Positions 8,739-18,007 of a DNA stretch of 64,000 bases are shown piece by piece. The notes below the pieces were generated by a model. It did not search any database and was not told where the DNA came from. It saw only the letters and a list, made by a program, of their open reading frames with translations. The translations under genes and the position numbers were made by a program. The stretch's first letter is position 1, and every line of letters starts with the position of its first letter. Origin of the DNA: Actinomadura rupiterrae (GTDB taxonomy: Bacteria > Actinomycetota > Actinomycetes > Streptosporangiales > Streptosporangiaceae); contig NZ_JAMZEA010000004.1 of assembly GCF_024172125.1 (NCBI RefSeq), positions 186,001 to 250,000 on the forward strand. The letters are read 5' to 3'.

Positions 8739-11399
8739 TCACTTCGGGCCGGACGGTCCGCCGCGCTGGGCCTGGGGGGACGAGACCGTGGAGCGGACGC
8801 AGCGGGTCACGCCGTCCGGGCGCTCCCCGTACGGGTCCTCGGCGTAGTCGTCGGCGGTGTAGAACCGGTACCAGGTCAGGCACGACCGCACGAAGTAGGT
8901 GTGCGGGAAGGCCACCTGCGTCAGGTTCACCGGGACGGTGAGGGTATCCGCCTGCTGCTCCCCGAACTCGAACCCGCGATAGCCCCTGCCCAGAACCTTT
9001 CCGGACAGGTCGGTGACGGTGATCCGGGCCTCCCGGAGCTGGCGGGGCTGCCGGATCGACCGGTCGGTGACCTCGACCGTGTCCGGGCTCCCGTTGCCGG
9101 GGATCACCCTGGAGCGGGTGCGCAGCGACCGGATGCCGGGCAGGCTCTGCGTCTCCCCGCCCGCGGGGTAGTAGTCGAGAAGCCGCTGGTCGGCGCCCTG
9201 GTCGTCGATCCGCAGCCGGTCCCCGTTGATGTCGCCGTGGTCGACGTTGACGAGGTCTCCCGCCGCTAGCGTTCCGGGAGCGTACTGCGGCCAGCCCGTG
9301 TCGCCGTCGCTGTAGTACTGGTACTTCTCCTCCTTGGGCGGCCAGACCAGGGCCAGCCTGACCCGCCGCGCCGGGTCGGCGATCGGCCCGTCCACGCTCG
9401 GCGGCGTCCCGATCGTGACGGACGCCTCGACCGCGCCGGGCCCGCGCGCCTGCACCGAGACGGACGAGGGCGCGTTGTCCGGACGGTCCTGGAAGTTCAC
9501 GAACCGGCGGAACTGGTCGGCGTGCGCGGCGTCCGGTCCGCCCGCGTCGCAGTCGTGCGTGACGACGTACGACAGCGGCTTCGGCATCTCCTTGACCTCG
9601 CGCATGTAGGTGAAGAAGCACGCGTCCGGCATCTCGCCGAGCAGCAGGGAGCAGTCCTTGTCGAAGCGGTAGGCCCGCACCCGGTCCTTGGTACGCGAAT
9701 CGACCTTGTCGACCGTGCATTCGGGCTTCACCCACGGGCCTCCGGGAGCGAACGCAGGCGCGCACGCGTAGCCGGCGCCGATGCAGGAGTTCGCCTGGAT
9801 GACCGCGTTGTGCGGGGTCGTGCTGTGGATCACGTCGTACTGCAGCAGCTCGCGCGGGCCGTCCGCGCCGGGCCCGAGGATCGACCCCAGCCTCGGGACC
9901 ACCACGATCGGCTCGGACGTCCCGCTGTCGTTGCCGCTCCCCGGGCAGTGGCCGCCGAACTTGACCGGGGCCTTGTTGTAGTACGGGCAGTCGGTCTGGA
10001 TCCCGCCGCCGGTGATCGTGTAGCCCGGACGCGCGAACGCCCGCTCGTCCTGCCCGCGGCCCATGAAGCCCTGCCGCCACGCATGGTGCGCGGGGTCGAG
10101 CATGACGTCGGCCAGGGCGTCCGGCACGCGGTAGTCGCTGGACCCCGCGAACACCGCCTCGCCCGCGAAGTTCGGCGAGGTCGTCCGGTACGGGGCCAGG
10201 TCGCCCACCCACGCCTGCGCCATCGCCGAGAGCGGGTCGTAGTCGAACAGGTTGTGCCGGCCCGGCGTGTCGATGCGCCGCCGGAACGGCGAGACGCGCA
10301 GCTCGGTGAGGGACTCGGCGGTGTTCTTCGCCATCAGGAAGTCCAGCGCGGCCCGCACCCGCGACTTGAGCGTCCTGTCGCGCGCGAAGTCGTACAGGTT
10401 GAGCAGCGAGACCATCTGGTACCGGCTGTACGGACGGGCGTTGTACTCGTTGAAGTCGCTGAACTTCGCGGGGAAGAAGGTCTGCTGGTTCGACAGCACC
10501 AGGTCGAGGTGGCTGCCGAGGTGCGCGTCCAGGCCGTTCGACCGGTTGTTGTAGTCGAAGTTGTCGTCGTCGTACTCGGCGACCCACTTGTTGCCGCTCG
10601 CCCGGACCTCGCCCTGCGTGATGGGCGGTAGGTGGTCGTTGTGCAGGAACCGGGTGCTGTCGATGAGCATCTCGTGGTTCTCGGTCTCCGGGACGTCCAC
10701 CCCGGCGATCCCGCAGTAGCTGTGGTCGATGTCCTTGAAGCCGCCCTGGAGCCACAGCTTGCGGGAGACGGTCGCGTCGTAGTCGGCCGGGAAGCGGTCG
10801 CGGGCGCGCAGGTACACCCGCATCAGCACCGCCATGCCGAGGTCGGCGTCACCGGGGTCGGGCCGGTTGCACATGCCGAACGGGCTGCCCGGCATGCCGC
10901 TGAAGTACGGCAGGTCGTCGAACGCCTTCTTGAGCGCCCGCCAGCCGGGGGCCGCCGCGCCCGAGTGCTGGCCGAAGGGCAGGTTCCACTTGGGGTCCAA
11001 CTCCTGCATGCAGCCGCGCGGGTCCGGCGGAGAGGAGATGAGCGGTTTGTCCTCGCCGGGACGCAGCGCCGCGTGCAGCGCCTCGGTGCCGCGCGGGGTC
11101 TCCAGCATCCGCAGCAGCTCGACCTTCGCGAGCTGCTGGGTGCCGAAGTCCTCGGTGAACCCGGGAGGCGACTGCCGGCCGCAGGCCCAGGCCAGCAGCG
11201 ACGGGACGCGAAGCTTCTCCCGGTTCCGCCGCATCTCGATGATGTTCTTCGGCGGCGGCGTCCAGGCGTAGTCGACGTACCGGACGTCCTGCCCAGCGCC
11301 CGCGGCGCGGGCCTGGACCGCGCCGGGGGCGGGCGCGGCCAGCGCGGCGAGCGTCGCGGCACTGGCCAGCACCGCCAGTGGGATCGTGAATCGTTGCAC
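8739..11399 (-). CDS. Large secreted protein, unknown function (possible alpha-toroid carbohydrate-active enzyme)
   Basis: The protein has 886 residues from GTG 11399 and an N-terminal signal peptide (MQRFTIPLAVLASAATLAALAA is about the hydrophobic part, cut near A-Q-A-R-A). The middle (about residues 180-420) is rich in aromatic and Asn/His residues, with E-T-E-N-H-E-M, N-x-R-S-N-G-L-D-A-H and R-P-Y-S-R-Y-Q. The E-N-H-E pattern followed by helical segments resembles polysaccharide lyases and heparinase/alginate-lyase-like toroid folds. I could not place it in a named family. Many Cys residues fit an exported, disulphide-bonded enzyme. The C-terminal 250 residues look beta-rich and may be a separate domain. 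It is isolated between terminators. Confidence 0.75.
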   Translation of the reverse strand: MQRFTIPLAVLASAATLAALAAPAPGAVQARAAGAGQDVRYVDYAWTPPPKNIIEMRRNREKLRVPSLLAWACGRQSPPGFTEDFGTQQLAKVELLRMLETPRGTEALHAALRPGEDKPLISSPPDPRGCMQELDPKWNLPFGQHSGAAAPGWRALKKAFDDLPYFSGMPGSPFGMCNRPDPGDADLGMAVLMRVYLRARDRFPADYDATVSRKLWLQGGFKDIDHSYCGIAGVDVPETENHEMLIDSTRFLHNDHLPPITQGEVRASGNKWVAEYDDDNFDYNNRSNGLDAHLGSHLDLVLSNQQTFFPAKFSDFNEYNARPYSRYQMVSLLNLYDFARDRTLKSRVRAALDFLMAKNTAESLTELRVSPFRRRIDTPGRHNLFDYDPLSAMAQAWVGDLAPYRTTSPNFAGEAVFAGSSDYRVPDALADVMLDPAHHAWRQGFMGRGQDERAFARPGYTITGGGIQTDCPYYNKAPVKFGGHCPGSGNDSGTSEPIVVVPRLGSILGPGADGPRELLQYDVIHSTTPHNAVIQANSCIGAGYACAPAFAPGGPWVKPECTVDKVDSRTKDRVRAYRFDKDCSLLLGEMPDACFFTYMREVKEMPKPLSYVVTHDCDAGGPDAAHADQFRRFVNFQDRPDNAPSSVSVQARGPGAVEASVTIGTPPSVDGPIADPARRVRLALVWPPKEEKYQYYSDGDTGWPQYAPGTLAAGDLVNVDHGDINGDRLRIDDQGADQRLLDYYPAGGETQSLPGIRSLRTRSRVIPGNGSPDTVEVTDRSIRQPRQLREARITVTDLSGKVLGRGYRGFEFGEQQADTLTVPVNLTQVAFPHTYFVRSCLTWYRFYTADDYAEDPYGERPDGVTRCVRSTVSSPQAQRGGPSGPK

Positions 11400-11565
11400 C
11401 GAGTAACGTTAACGACACGTTCAGTATTCGCACCAGCACCCAGGTGCGTGGCGACCGGGACCGGCCAGGACAGGGTCGAACGACCCGTATCTCGGGGGTG
11501 CTTTCAGGGTCGCTTCAGGGCGAATCCCGATGTGCTCCGGTCCGTCCCGGAGGGATGATCGGTAC

Positions 11566-11889
11566 ATGGACACGCAGAACAGCAGCAAGCAGCTCCGCCG
11601 GACCCGCGACGGCAAGATGATCGCCGGCGTCTGCTCCGGCATCGCCCGCTACCTCGGCGTCGACGCGAACCTGGTCCGGCTGGGCCTCGGCGTCTTCACC
11701 CTGTTCGGCGGCGCGGGCATCGGCCTCTACATCGTCGCCTGGCTCGTCATGCCCGAGGACGGCGCCGAGTCGTCGGTCGCCGAGGACCTCTTCCAGAAGG
11801 CCAAGGACAACCCGAGCGTCCAGGACGCCACCCAGAAGGCCACGCAGAAGGCCAAGGACGTCTTCGCCGCCAAGCCCCACTCCTCCTGA
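11566..11889 (+). CDS. PspC domain-containing membrane protein
   Basis: ATG 11566 follows ggaggg, giving 107 residues. Residues 8-65 are a PspC domain: L-R-R-T-R-D-G-K-M-I-A-G-V-C-S-G-I-A-R-Y-L, then a membrane segment V-F-T-L-F-G-G-A-G-I-G-L-Y-I-V-A-W-L-V-M-P. A charged C-terminal tail with repeated A-T-Q-K-A follows. PspC proteins act at the membrane in envelope-stress responses. The longer frame from 11530 adds residues that do not fit the family start. Confidence 0.92.
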   Translation: MDTQNSSKQLRRTRDGKMIAGVCSGIARYLGVDANLVRLGLGVFTLFGGAGIGLYIVAWLVMPEDGAESSVAEDLFQKAKDNPSVQDATQKATQKAKDVFAAKPHSS

Positions 11890-11934
11890 CCCGGCCCGGC
11901 CGCTTGGCCGGCCGTGCCAAGCGGAACAGGCGCC

Positions 11935-13842
11935 TCACGAAGCGGACGCGGACGGCCAGATCCCACCGGACCGTCCAGGCCCCGCCCGCTTCTCCCCCTC
12001 CGCCGCCCGCGCCCCAGCATCAAACGGCCGCCCGCCCGCGTCGAACGACCGCGCACCGGCATCGGACGACCGCGCACTGCTGCCGGACGGCCGCGCAGCG
12101 ATCTCGGAGGGCCGCGCGCCGGTGTCGGACGGCCGCGCGGCGATGTCAGACGGCCGCGCGCCGGTGTCGGACGGACGCGCGCTAGCGCCCGACGGCCGCG
12201 TCCCCGTGTCCAACGGGCGCGCACTGCTGTCGGACGGACGCACGCCCGCGTCGAACGGAGGTGCGCCGGTATCGGACGGACGCATGTCCATGTCGAGCGG
12301 ACGCGCGGCGGTGTCGGACGGGCGCGGCCCGGTGTCGAGCGGACGTGCGCCCTTGTCGAGGGGGTGTGCGCCGGTGTCGAGCGGGTGTGGGGGGTTCTCG
12401 AAAGAGTGCGGTGCGTTATCCACAGGGCTGTGGACAGTGTTCGGGAGCGGGGATGACGAGGTACGGGCCGTGGCGGTTCCCGCGGGGGCGGGACCGGTGC
12501 GCGGGCCCGTGCCGTCCGGCGGACGGTCCTCCTGCTCGTTCGCCCGCGCTTCGGGGGTCTCGCGGACTTCGCGGGAGTCGGCGCGCTCGCGGGACGCGGT
12601 GATCAGCGTGCCGCGGATCTGGTTCCAGGTGAGGGTGAGCATCGCGGCGACCGACAGGCCGAGCACTCCGGCGAGCGCGACGACGGTCTCCGGGCCGAGG
12701 TACTGTGCGGCCGCGCCGCCCGCCAGGATGCCGAGGCCCTGGCCTGCGAGGATGCCGGACTGGGCGAGTCCGAACGCCTGCGCCCGGCCGTCCGGCGGGA
12801 CGGCCGCGACGAACGCCGCGTTCGCCGCGAGCTGGTACGCGCTGCCCACCCCGGACAGCGCGTAGATCGCCACCACGCCCCACAGCGGCGGATGCGCGCC
12901 CGCGACGATCAGCGGCGCGCAGGCGAGCATGGCCATCCAGCCCATCGACCGCAGCCGGTTCGTCGGCCGGACGAACCGGCTGAACACGAACATCCCGACC
13001 ACCATGCCGGTCGGCATCGCCGACATCAGCACCCCGACCGTCACCGCGCCCCGGCCGAACGTGGCCGCGTACGGCGCGGCGAGGCCCTCTGGCAGCACGT
13101 AGAACGCGCACAGCCACGCGAACGAGACCAGCGCGCGCAGCACCGGGTCGCCGAACACCAGGCGAGCGCCGTCCCGCGTGCCGCGCCACAGGTTGGTGGA
13201 CTTGCGCTCGCGTCCGCGCGGCGCCGGCCTGGCGCGCAGCCCGGCCAGCAGGATCAGCCCGGACGCCCCGAACGTCACCGCGTCGATGCCGAGCGCCTGG
13301 TACGTCCCGACCATGGCGACGATCGCGCCGCCCGCGACGAACCCGAGCATCTGCGTCGCCTGGTGGGTGATGTTGTTGATGGCCGATCCGGCGACGTACT
13401 TGTCACCGTCCAGGACGTCCGGGAGCAGGGCCGCGCGGGCGGCGGTGAACGGCGCGCCGAGCAGGACGGTGAAGAACACCAGCACGCACAGCATCCAGAA
13501 CGGCATCGCGCGCAGCGCCATCAGCGCGACCAGGACGGCCCGCGCGACGTCGCACATCACCATGACCGTCCGGCGCGGGAACAGGTCGGCCAGCCCGGAC
13601 AGGACGGGTCCGCCGACGATCGGCGGCAGGTAGGTCAGCGCGTAGGTGAGGGCGGTGAACAGCGCCGACCCGGTGCGCTGGTAGACCAGCACCGCGAGCG
13701 CGACCTGGGCGAGCTGGTCGCCGATGAAGGACAGCGCCTGGGCGAGCCACAGCGCGCGGAACTCGCCCACCGCGAACACCTCGCGATAGGTGGCCTGCGC
13801 CTCCGGCGGCCGCCGGTGCCGACCGCTCTGCCGTCCAGCCAC
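11935..13842 (-). CDS. MFS transporter with C-terminal heptad-repeat tail
   Basis: The protein has 635 residues from GTG 13842. Residues 20-415 form a 12-helix MFS exporter with motif-A-like G-L-A-D-L-F-P-R-R-T after helix 2. It resembles multidrug/macrolide exporters (MFS_3-type) and would use the proton gradient to export small molecules. The cytoplasmic tail of about 200 residues is unusual: an acidic Pro-rich linker and then about 17 seven-residue units like A-R-P-S-D-T-G, ending in a basic stretch. Typical family members are about 420 residues, so the tail is an added region. The repeat keeps other frames open and generates false ORFs on both strands. Confidence 0.88.
   Translation of the reverse strand: MAGRQSGRHRRPPEAQATYREVFAVGEFRALWLAQALSFIGDQLAQVALAVLVYQRTGSALFTALTYALTYLPPIVGGPVLSGLADLFPRRTVMVMCDVARAVLVALMALRAMPFWMLCVLVFFTVLLGAPFTAARAALLPDVLDGDKYVAGSAINNITHQATQMLGFVAGGAIVAMVGTYQALGIDAVTFGASGLILLAGLRARPAPRGRERKSTNLWRGTRDGARLVFGDPVLRALVSFAWLCAFYVLPEGLAAPYAATFGRGAVTVGVLMSAMPTGMVVGMFVFSRFVRPTNRLRSMGWMAMLACAPLIVAGAHPPLWGVVAIYALSGVGSAYQLAANAAFVAAVPPDGRAQAFGLAQSGILAGQGLGILAGGAAAQYLGPETVVALAGVLGLSVAAMLTLTWNQIRGTLITASRERADSREVRETPEARANEQEDRPPDGTGPRTGPAPAGTATARTSSSPLPNTVHSPVDNAPHSFENPPHPLDTGAHPLDKGARPLDTGPRPSDTAARPLDMDMRPSDTGAPPFDAGVRPSDSSARPLDTGTRPSGASARPSDTGARPSDIAARPSDTGARPSEIAARPSGSSARSSDAGARSFDAGGRPFDAGARAAEGEKRAGPGRSGGIWPSASAS
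11985..12420 (-). repeat. Degenerate 21-bp tandem repeat coding for heptads (consensus ARPSDTG)
   Basis: Units of 21 bp, for example tcggacggccgcgcg with a variable start, recur in phase through the 3' part of the transporter gene. On the coding strand they read A/V/M-R-P-S/L/F-D-T/A-G/A, with positions R-P-x-D best kept. There are no length-breaking indels, which suggests selection to keep the reading frame, although the units differ considerably. Sequence is plainly visible; copy number (about 17) was counted by eye. Confidence 0.85.
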
Positions 13843-13981
13843 GCGCTCTCCACTCCGCTCTCCCTCCCTCCATTAACTCACGCTGCGTGGCAGTTATGTG
13901 ACCTACCGTGCCTGATTCGTGCAACCCATTGCCGCCGGAACGCTTGACCGGCCTGTGATCTGCGGTTTTCCGCCGCCGGGG

Positions 13982-14332
13982 TCAGTACCCGAGCTCGTGC
14001 AGCCGCGCGTCGTCGATGCCGAAGTGGTGCGCGATCTCGTGCACGACCGTGATCCTGACCTCCTCGACGACGTCCTCGGGCGTCTCGCAGATTCGCAGGA
14101 TCTGGTCGCGGTAGATGGAGATGTGATCGGGCAGGACTCCGGCGTACCAGTCACCGCGCTCGGTGAGGGGTACGCCCTGATAGAGGCCGAGCAGGCCGGG
14201 TTCGGGCGCGACGTCCTCGACCACGATGACGACGTTGCGCATGTGCGCGGTCAGCTCGGCCGGGATGGAGTCGAGGGCCTGCGACACCAGGTCCTCGAAC
14301 GCGTCCCGCGACATATCGATCACACGACCCAT
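13982..14332 (-). CDS. Small zinc metallopeptidase family protein (zincin, DUF1025-like)
   Basis: The 116-residue product contains V-V-H-E-I-A-H-H-F-G-I-D-D near the C-terminus, a HExxHxxGxxD zincin motif: two His and Asp would bind zinc and Glu is the catalytic base. This short family begins with F-E-x-L-V-x-x-A-L-D-x-I-P and has the mid-protein V-V-x-V-E-D. It is usually a single small cytoplasmic domain whose substrate is unknown. An alternative start is the ATG at 14314. Confidence 0.9.
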   Translation of the reverse strand: MGRVIDMSRDAFEDLVSQALDSIPAELTAHMRNVVIVVEDVAPEPGLLGLYQGVPLTERGDWYAGVLPDHISIYRDQILRICETPEDVVEEVRITVVHEIAHHFGIDDARLHELGY

Positions 14333-14354
14333 TCTGCGTCACGGAGGGATCTCC

Positions 14355-16016
14355 TTGCCGAGCAGCGAGAAGCCCGCATCCCCGGCCTCCCGCATCCGCC
14401 GGTCCACCGAAGCCGTCCTACGCCCGGTCAGCGCCCGCCTGCGCCCGGTCAGCGCCCGGCTGCGTCCTCTGGGCGCCCGGTTGAGGACGCCGCGGATGCG
14501 CCGCACCGGCCGCGTCCTGCTCGTGATCGCCGTGGGCCTGCTCGGCGGCCTCGCCGGCCTCCTGCTGGGCGGACGCGTCGACACCCCCGTCGGCCCGACG
14601 AACGTGGCGCTCACCCTCCGCTGGTCCTGGCACGGCGGGACGACCATCGCGATCCCGCCGCTCGGCGCCCTCCACCTGGACACCCACTGGGGGCCGATCG
14701 CGCTGCGCGCCCAGGTGACCGAGCTGCGCCTGGCCGCCGCGCGCGAGTTCATCGAGAGCTCCAACATCTCCGACCAGGCGCTCACCGACAAGATCGCCGG
14801 TCAGCTCTGGCACGGCATCTGGATCATGCTACTCCGGGCCGTCCTCTGCGCCCTGGCCAGTGCCTTCATCGCGGGCCTGCTCATCTTCCGCTCGTGGAAG
14901 CGCGCCCTGTCCGGCTCCGGCGTCGCGCTCGCCGGCATGGTCGCCGTCTCCCTGACCGCCTGGCTGTCCTTCAGCCCCAGCTCCCTGGCCGAACCCCGCT
15001 ACACCGGCCTGCTCGCCAACGCCCCCCGCGTCGTCGGCGACGCCCGCAACCTGGTCGAGCGCTTCACCTCCTACCGCGCGCAGCTCGCCCGCCTCGTCGG
15101 CAACATGTCCCGCCTGTACGCCGCGACGTCCACCCTCCCGACCTACGAGCCCGACCCGTCCACCCTGCGGATCGTGCACGTCAGCGACATCCACCTGAAC
15201 CCCGCCGCGTGGGACGTGATCCGCTCGGTCGCCGACCAGTTCCAGGCCGACCTGATCGTCGACACCGGCGACCTGATGGACCACGGCACCCGCGCCGAGG
15301 ACAAGTTCGCCGACGACATCCGCAACTTCCGCGTCCCCTACGTCTACGTCCGCGGCAACCACGACTCGCGCGGCACCCAGAAGGCCGTCGCCCGCCAGAA
15401 GAACGGCGTCGTCCTCGACAACGCCACCCGCGAGATCGAGAACCTCCGTATCTACGGCGTCGGCGACCCCCGCTACACCCCCGACAAATCCACCCGAGGC
15501 GACTCCGTCGGCGACACCCAGATGCACGCCGAGGGCCTCCGCCTGGCCGAGAAGCTCCGCGCCTCCGGCTCGCTCCCCGACATCGTCCTCACCCACGACC
15601 CCGCCGAAGGCTCCGCCTTCTCCGGCCTCACCCCGCTCGTCCTCTCAGGCCACCTCCACAAGCGCGAGACCTCGCTCCTCCCCACCGGCACCCGCCTGTT
15701 CGTCCAGGGCTCCACCGGCGGCGCCGGCCTCCGCGGCCTCGAACACGAGGAACCCACCCCGATCGAGCTCTCCGTCCTCTACTTCAGCCGCGCCACCCAC
15801 CGCCTCCAGGGCTGGGACGACCTGCGCCTCGGCGGCCTCGGCCTCACGTCCGCCCAGATCGAGCGCCACCTCGAACCCAACCCCGACCGCCCCGTCACAC
15901 CCCCGGCCCCCTCCCCCGCCCCCACCCCGTCCTCCCCCTTCCCGTCCCTCCCCCCGTCCCAGTGGCCCACCACCCCGCCGTCCCAGTGGCCCACGACACC
16001 CCCGTCCCGCCCATAA
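14355..16016 (+). CDS. Membrane-anchored metallophosphoesterase
   Basis: The TTG at 14355 is preceded by ggaggga at a good distance and is the preferred start (553 residues); the ATG at 14496 is the alternative. After an Arg-rich N-terminus with repeats of R-L-R-P-V/L there are membrane segments near residues 55-75 and two more in the region 155-215. The calcineurin-like phosphoesterase domain starts at about residue 270: H-V-S-D-I-H-L-N, D-T-G-D-L-M-D, R-G-N-H-D-S, V-L-T-H-D and S-G-H-L-H-K carry the metal ligands. The tail is Pro-rich with two copies of P-P-S-Q-W-P-T-T. It probably hydrolyses a phosphoester at the cytoplasmic membrane; the substrate is unknown. The tRNA-Glu follows. Confidence 0.85.
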   Translation: MPSSEKPASPASRIRRSTEAVLRPVSARLRPVSARLRPLGARLRTPRMRRTGRVLLVIAVGLLGGLAGLLLGGRVDTPVGPTNVALTLRWSWHGGTTIAIPPLGALHLDTHWGPIALRAQVTELRLAAAREFIESSNISDQALTDKIAGQLWHGIWIMLLRAVLCALASAFIAGLLIFRSWKRALSGSGVALAGMVAVSLTAWLSFSPSSLAEPRYTGLLANAPRVVGDARNLVERFTSYRAQLARLVGNMSRLYAATSTLPTYEPDPSTLRIVHVSDIHLNPAAWDVIRSVADQFQADLIVDTGDLMDHGTRAEDKFADDIRNFRVPYVYVRGNHDSRGTQKAVARQKNGVVLDNATREIENLRIYGVGDPRYTPDKSTRGDSVGDTQMHAEGLRLAEKLRASGSLPDIVLTHDPAEGSAFSGLTPLVLSGHLHKRETSLLPTGTRLFVQGSTGGAGLRGLEHEEPTPIELSVLYFSRATHRLQGWDDLRLGGLGLTSAQIERHLEPNPDRPVTPPAPSPAPTPSSPFPSLPPSQWPTTPPSQWPTTPPSRP

Positions 16017-16085
16017 CCGTTTGTGCGTCCGCCCACGTTGTCCCCTATGCTGGGCACCACGGTGGAACCACACACCCACCCATAG

Positions 16086-16158
16086 GCCCCCTTCGTCTAG
16101 CGGCCTAGGACGCCGCCCTTTCAAGGCGGTAGCGCCGGTTCGAATCCGGTAGGGGGTA
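16086..16158 (+). tRNA. tRNA-Glu (anticodon TTC)
   Basis: The 73-base cloverleaf has an acceptor stem GCCCCCT pairing with AGGGGGT (first pair G-U), D arm around cgtctagcggcctaggacg, anticodon stem CCGCC/GGCGG with loop CTTTCAA (anticodon TTC) and a T arm GCCGG-TTCGAAT-CCGGT. The discriminator base is A and CCA is not encoded. Its 3' half is overlapped on the other strand by the end of the serine recombinase gene, so it is the likely chromosomal attachment site of the downstream element. Confidence 0.96.
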
Positions 16159-18007
16159 CGCATTTTCGGGTAACAAACAACTGTTTGGTTCTCGGATTCA
16201 TCTCGTCTCCTTCCTCTGCCGGACCTGGATCAGGTCCGGCTCCGTCGTCTCGGGCCAGCTCATCGGCCGTCTGTGCGCGCAACGTCACCTGAACGATCGC
16301 CCGCGAACCCTCAGCGTCGTAACGCACCCGAAGGCGGAACACTCCGAACAGCTTCTGCTGAAGCCGCACCGGCAGCCGGCTCACTTCGATCTCCGCCTGT
16401 GGCAACAGCTCCAGCAGCCGCGGATCGTTCCCCGCCATGGCCAGGTCGATCGCAGTGATCTCGGACTGAAGTCCGTCGATGTCCTCGCCCAGTTGGGCGA
16501 ACCGCCTCCGGATCGACTCGCGGAACTCCCTATCGTCACCGTCGGCCAGTTCCAACTGCGAGATCAGATTCGCTCTACGCCGCCGCAGGTCAGCGATCTC
16601 GGCCTCGAGCCGCCCGCGCTTGCGGCTTGTCCAGTCGTCCTGCGGGTGCTCCCCGAGTTGCGCCGCGAGCAGTTCCCTCCGGTGCGGGCCGAAGATCCAG
16701 CGGCTGAAGAACTCCTCCACCGCCGCCAACAGGTACTCCTCCCGCACCCAGTAAGTGGACGGATGATCGGGATACCACTCCCGCCGGTCACGGTGATGGC
16801 GCTTGTCGATCTCGCAGACGTGGTATTTGTGCCCGTGCCGACGGCGTCCCCGCATCCGGCGGTCGCAGCGATGGCACTCGACGAACGAGCGCAGCGCATA
16901 ACTCGACACTGTGTTGGACTGCGGTGGCAGGCTCGGCGAGACGCGAGCCCGGACCGCCCTCGAGTCGACCCCGTGGACGGCCTTGAACACCTCCATGGCC
17001 ACCAGCGGCTCGTGAACCGGGCGCGGCGACCATGTCCATTCCGAAGGCGGATTCAGCCGGCCACCCTGCTTGGTGGCCCTCCGGTTCCAGACCATGTAGC
17101 CGGTGTACTTGGGATTGTGCAGGATCTCCCGGACCGCCGACCTGGTCCATCGGCCGACCCGCCGCTCCGGCCTGGTCGGCACCGGCGGCGGAAACCTGTC
17201 CGGATCCTGGTCCAGTCTGTCGGCGATCTCGCGATACCCGATCCGTTCCGTCGCCCTCCACATGAAGATCATGGTCACGACCGGGCCCCGCACGGGATTC
17301 GGGATCAGACGGCTCTTCGTCTTCCCCTGCGCGCGCCGCGCCGGAACCGGATGCGGAACGCGCTCCGCATCGTATCCGTAGGGCGCTGGGCCGATGTTCC
17401 AGCCCTGACGGATATGTTCGCGCGTGCCTTCCCAGGAGTTCTCCAGAAGCTGGAGGACATACCACTCGGCCACGGCCTGCTTGACGCGCCGCGTCAGGAT
17501 CGGCGTCGCCCGCTTGGGCGCGGCCCCGCCGGTCGTGGGTGAGGTCGGCATCGGCTCGTCGGCTGCCAGCAGGATGACCCCGGCCTGTTCGAGCTGATAT
17601 TCGATCTTGGTCCCGAGATAGGTGCGGCGAGCCACCCGCTCGATCGACTCGCAGATCACCGCGACGAACCGGCGGTCAGGACGCGTCGCCTCGTCCAGCA
17701 GATCCTGAATTCCGCCGTCACGCGGGACCGCGATGTCGAACTGCTCGTGAGCACGGCCTTGGCCGCGCGCCTCGAGCTCCTTCCTCCCGGACTCGACATC
17801 GTAGAAGTGGGCCACGATCACATACCCCTGCGGCAGAGACCTTCGGGAAGTCGCCAATTGCCGGGGCAAGGACAGTGTGGGGTCCTGCTGGTCCTCAGTC
17901 GATGTCCGCCCCAGCCAGGCCACGGGCACGACCGACATTGCTTGCGGAGCCGTAGGCGCGTTCTCCTCGGGCAGCATCCACGGCCAGGGAAACTCCCCGT
18001 CGCTCAC
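16121..18007 (-). CDS. Large serine recombinase (element integrase)
   Basis: The 628-residue protein starts at GTG 18007, overlapping the upstream stop (GTGA). It has an N-terminal resolvase domain with the nucleophile Ser36 in G-R-T-S-T-E-D and C-E-S-I-E-R-V-A-R-R, a Recombinase domain (R-E-I-A-D-R-L-D through H-N-P-K-Y-T-G-Y-M-V-W-N-R-R), a zinc-ribbon with C-H-R-C-D-R-R-M and a later V-C, and a coiled-coil segment around R-L-E-A-E-I-A-D-L. It should integrate and excise the element. The last residues, P-P-T-G-F-E-P-A-L-P-P, are the translation of the tRNA 3' half read backwards, so the gene end is contributed by the attachment site. It is the last gene of a six-gene operon. Confidence 0.93.
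   Translation of the reverse strand: MSDGEFPWPWMLPEENAPTAPQAMSVVPVAWLGRTSTEDQQDPTLSLPRQLATSRRSLPQGYVIVAHFYDVESGRKELEARGQGRAHEQFDIAVPRDGGIQDLLDEATRPDRRFVAVICESIERVARRTYLGTKIEYQLEQAGVILLAADEPMPTSPTTGGAAPKRATPILTRRVKQAVAEWYVLQLLENSWEGTREHIRQGWNIGPAPYGYDAERVPHPVPARRAQGKTKSRLIPNPVRGPVVTMIFMWRATERIGYREIADRLDQDPDRFPPPVPTRPERRVGRWTRSAVREILHNPKYTGYMVWNRRATKQGGRLNPPSEWTWSPRPVHEPLVAMEVFKAVHGVDSRAVRARVSPSLPPQSNTVSSYALRSFVECHRCDRRMRGRRRHGHKYHVCEIDKRHHRDRREWYPDHPSTYWVREEYLLAAVEEFFSRWIFGPHRRELLAAQLGEHPQDDWTSRKRGRLEAEIADLRRRRANLISQLELADGDDREFRESIRRRFAQLGEDIDGLQSEITAIDLAMAGNDPRLLELLPQAEIEVSRLPVRLQQKLFGVFRLRVRYDAEGSRAIVQVTLRAQTADELARDDGAGPDPGPAEEGDEMNPRTKQLFVTRKCVPPTGFEPALPP

Noticed and set aside
12122..12865. 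Plus-strand frame with repeated SDGRA units; possible CRISPR-like repeats
   Set aside because: The 21-bp units are contiguous, have no spacers and code for heptads of the minus-strand transporter; they are neither CRISPR nor a second gene.
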